Both the position numbers and the translations under genes were made by a program. The notes beneath the pieces were generated by a model that saw only the letters and a list, made by a program, of their open reading frames with translations, was not told where the DNA came from and ran no database searches. DNA of 26,473 nt from Gongronella butleri (lineage: Eukaryota; Mucoromycota; Mucoromycetes; Mucorales; Cunninghamellaceae), in the NCBI GenBank assembly GCA_025201375.1, contig JAIWZP010000102.1, positions 1 through 26,473 on the forward strand. Direction: 5' to 3'. Each line of letters starts with the position of its first letter. Position 1 is the stretch's first letter. Of this stretch, positions 24,697 to 26,473 are shown piece after piece.

Positions 24697-24735
24697 TCCC
24701 GCTGTTGTAGTCTAGTTGGTCCATTCATCCCACAG
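24697..24735 (+). other. tRNA-Glu-like 5' half (relic)
   Basis: The stretch around TGTTGTAGTCTAGTTGGTC closely resembles the 5' portion of eukaryotic tRNA-Glu (TCCGTTGTAGTCTAGTTGGT type), including the A-box-like TAGTCTAGTTGG. No anticodon loop, no B box of the GGTTCGAANCC type and no matching 3' acceptor strand follow. It is therefore a fragment or SINE-like head rather than a functional tRNA. The comparison is from memory. Confidence 0.35.
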
Positions 24736-24797
24736 TGCATACTGCACAATACATAATTTTTGTGCCCACCCAACCACCCATTTTTTTATTTTTATTT

Positions 24798-26267
24798 TTA
24801 AAGATTTTTTTCTCGTTTGATGCAACGGTCAAAAAACGAGATTGAATGGCGGATCCACCCACAGCAATCCTCAGGTGTGACACGCCTCGTCGACTCCAAA
24901 ATACGAGGCGTCAGCGAATCGCTGTCCGTCAGCTGTGACCGACGGACGCCAGCCTTGACCTTCGACCAAAATTCCTCAATTGGGTTGAGGAACGGGGACC
25001 AGGGAGGCAAGTACAACGTCCTGTATCCACGGGATCCCACCAATTCGGCGATCACGGGTGACTTGTGAATGGGCGCGTTGTCCATCACCAGGTAGCGACC
25101 CTTCATTTGGCGGGAGTCGAGGACGTCCATCACCCTGTTGATGAAGGCCATATAATCCTCTGTCCGTGTGCCTACGACGCCTTTCACCTTCTTGCCATCC
25201 TTGACGCGCGTGCACACGGTTGGCTTCCGCAGCTGCAGTGCAACCACTCCCAGTTCGCACATGGCGCCCATGATCGTGATGTTGACCCCTTTTTGCGTGG
25301 GGACGACCGCTTTCGCCGGCGTGCCGACTTTGGACCACCCAAATCCTCGGCGAAGGTGCAGATTAAAGCCCGCCTCGTCAAGGAAGACGCAATTGGCGAG
25401 GTAATCGAGGTCGGGCTGGTTGCGCCATGCCATCACCTTCTCGTAACGCAGCTCGATGATGCGCTCGGAGTTTCGCGCGGCCGGCAGCTTCTCGAGCTTC
25501 TTTAAAGTCACGCGACAATGCTTGACGACATGCTTGCGAAGACCAGACAATGTGATCGTGATGTCGAATTGGCTCTTGAGCTCGTCGCGTGCCTCAGCGA
25601 GCGTGATGGCCGCGTTGTTGTCCCAAAGATCGACAAGGAACGCGGTATGTTGTTCAAAAAGCTTGCGATTGCCACCACGCCCATGGCCAGCGCGAGAAAT
25701 CGGCAAACGCCCCTCAGCATCGTCCCTGTATCGCTTCACGTACGACTGTGCCGTCCGAATATTGATTCCAACAGCCAAGCCGGCGTCCTTGGCTGTCATT
25801 CCTGACAATTAATAATCGCATGAGTCTTTGTTCTCTTTTTTTGTGCATTTTCTCTGTGTACCTAGCTCAATGACCTTGTGGATGAGCGATTGGACCTGCT
25901 CCGTGGTGTACTTGCGATATTGACCGCGCTTGGGAGTAAGAGGCAGGGTCATCTCTTCATCTTGTCCAGGGGCTGCCTTATTGTTGTCCACAGGCATAGG
26001 GCGCTTGATGTATGCCTCTTCGTAGTCATCGAGCGTCATGATTGTCCCATCATCTTGCTTCTTCCAATCTCGTTCTACCACATTGAATTGGCTGAATTGA
26101 TTGATTTCAACGGCCGGAGCCGCCTCAATCTCCATGTCCACGTCTTCTTGAAACACCATTTCATCAATGAACGCCGAAACCATGTCTTCTGCATCTGCCA
26201 CAGAGGAGGAGGAGTTCCCATCATCATTCGGCACTCTATAGACCCAGGTAGTATTGTCAATGGACAT
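24798..26267 (-). CDS. Tc1/mariner-IS630-type DDE transposase (DD34E)
   Basis: There are two exons, 26267-25862 and 25801-24798 (469 aa), with a 60-nt GTACAC..CAG intron that keeps phase. The N-terminus (~1-100) is acidic and probably disordered. A helix-turn-helix follows (~110-165: TTEQVQSLIHKVIELG, then DAGLAVGINIRTAQSYVKRY). The DDE_3-type catalytic domain carries D277 (CVFLDEAGF), D376 (YLVMDNAPIH) and E411 (SPFLNPIEEFW), with 34 residues between the second D and the E. The reading frame is intact and the triad complete, so it may be active. TATAAAT lies about 60 nt upstream, and AATAAA overlaps the region just after the stop. The enzyme would cut and paste its own element at TA sites (family knowledge). 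Fungal copies of this type are frequent and often single-intron. Confidence 0.93.
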
Positions 26268-26473
26268 GCTTGAAGTCGTGATAATAATGATTTGTCAAGA
26301 ATACAAAAAAAAAAAAAAACAAGCGTATTTATACGCTGTGTGGCGTCTTGAACTAATTTTCGTGTCACTTACGGTCGCGTCTCCCTGTTTGTGTCTCGTC
26401 TTGCGACGCCCAAATGGCGTTTTTCTTCTCTGTTTATTATTGTGCTTGTTTTATTGATAACGTCAACTGTGAA
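26268..26473. other. Promoter side of the transposase gene, window end
   Basis: This carries a 15-A run (26305-26319), the TATA box and then sequence with no gene. The last bases (26461-26471) read CACAGTTGACG on the minus strand. This resembles CACAGTGCATAC at 24731-24742 on the plus strand, and the two could be the element's ends (see findings). Confidence 0.4.
26327..26333 (-). promoter_or_regulatory. TATA box of the transposase gene
   Basis: The minus strand reads GCGTATAAATACGC, a TATA box embedded in a near-palindrome, about 60 nt upstream of the ATG at 26267. Confidence 0.5.

Overview
The window looks like nuclear DNA of an early-diverging filamentous fungus. Mucoromycota (Mucorales-like) is my best guess, but that is inference. 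The reasons are many short introns (about 60-190 nt) with GT..AG or GC..AG ends and homopolymer A/T tracts, AATAAA-type poly(A) signals after most genes, and the gene families present. These are a mitochondrial transcription factor of the rRNA-dimethylase fold, a membrane kelch protein, an ER/plasma-membrane FUSC-type transporter, a PHD-PHD-MYST acetyltransferase, a GIT1-like MFS carrier and a Tc1/mariner-type transposase. There is no sign of operons or bacterial signals.

Layout: 1-1574 has no intact gene, but it holds a small Cys-rich basic frame that may be a transposon relic. 1575-3191 (+) is a nine-exon mtf1-like gene, convergent with 3754-7048 (-), a seven-exon secreted/membrane kelch gene. 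8124-8600 (-) is a single-exon, glutamine-rich small protein. 8601-11477 is gene-poor and contains at least two decayed coding stretches. 11478-15974 (-) is an eight-exon FUSC/ArAE-family membrane protein of about 1317 aa. It shares a 1.47-kb divergent promoter region with 17442-20328 (+), a ten-exon MYST histone acetyltransferase with a tandem PHD finger. 21258-23425 (+) is a seven-exon MFS transporter. 23426-24797 contains a cysteine/histidine-rich relic, a 3 x 44-bp tandem repeat and a fragment resembling the 5' half of a tRNA-Glu. 24798-26267 (-) is an apparently intact two-exon DD34E transposase.

Functionally this is a mixed housekeeping neighbourhood (mitochondrial transcription, chromatin, transport) with transposon debris at both edges and in the middle. 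I see no cluster whose genes clearly form one pathway. The exon models were built by hand from splice signals, reading phase and family conservation. Every internal junction keeps frame, but no transcript evidence was available. The observations most worth following up are two GC-AG introns with an identical GCAAGT donor, a 30-nt microexon, the undescribed C-terminal half of the kelch membrane protein, the repeat/tRNA-like/transposon cluster at the right end, and the decayed unrecognised reading frames.
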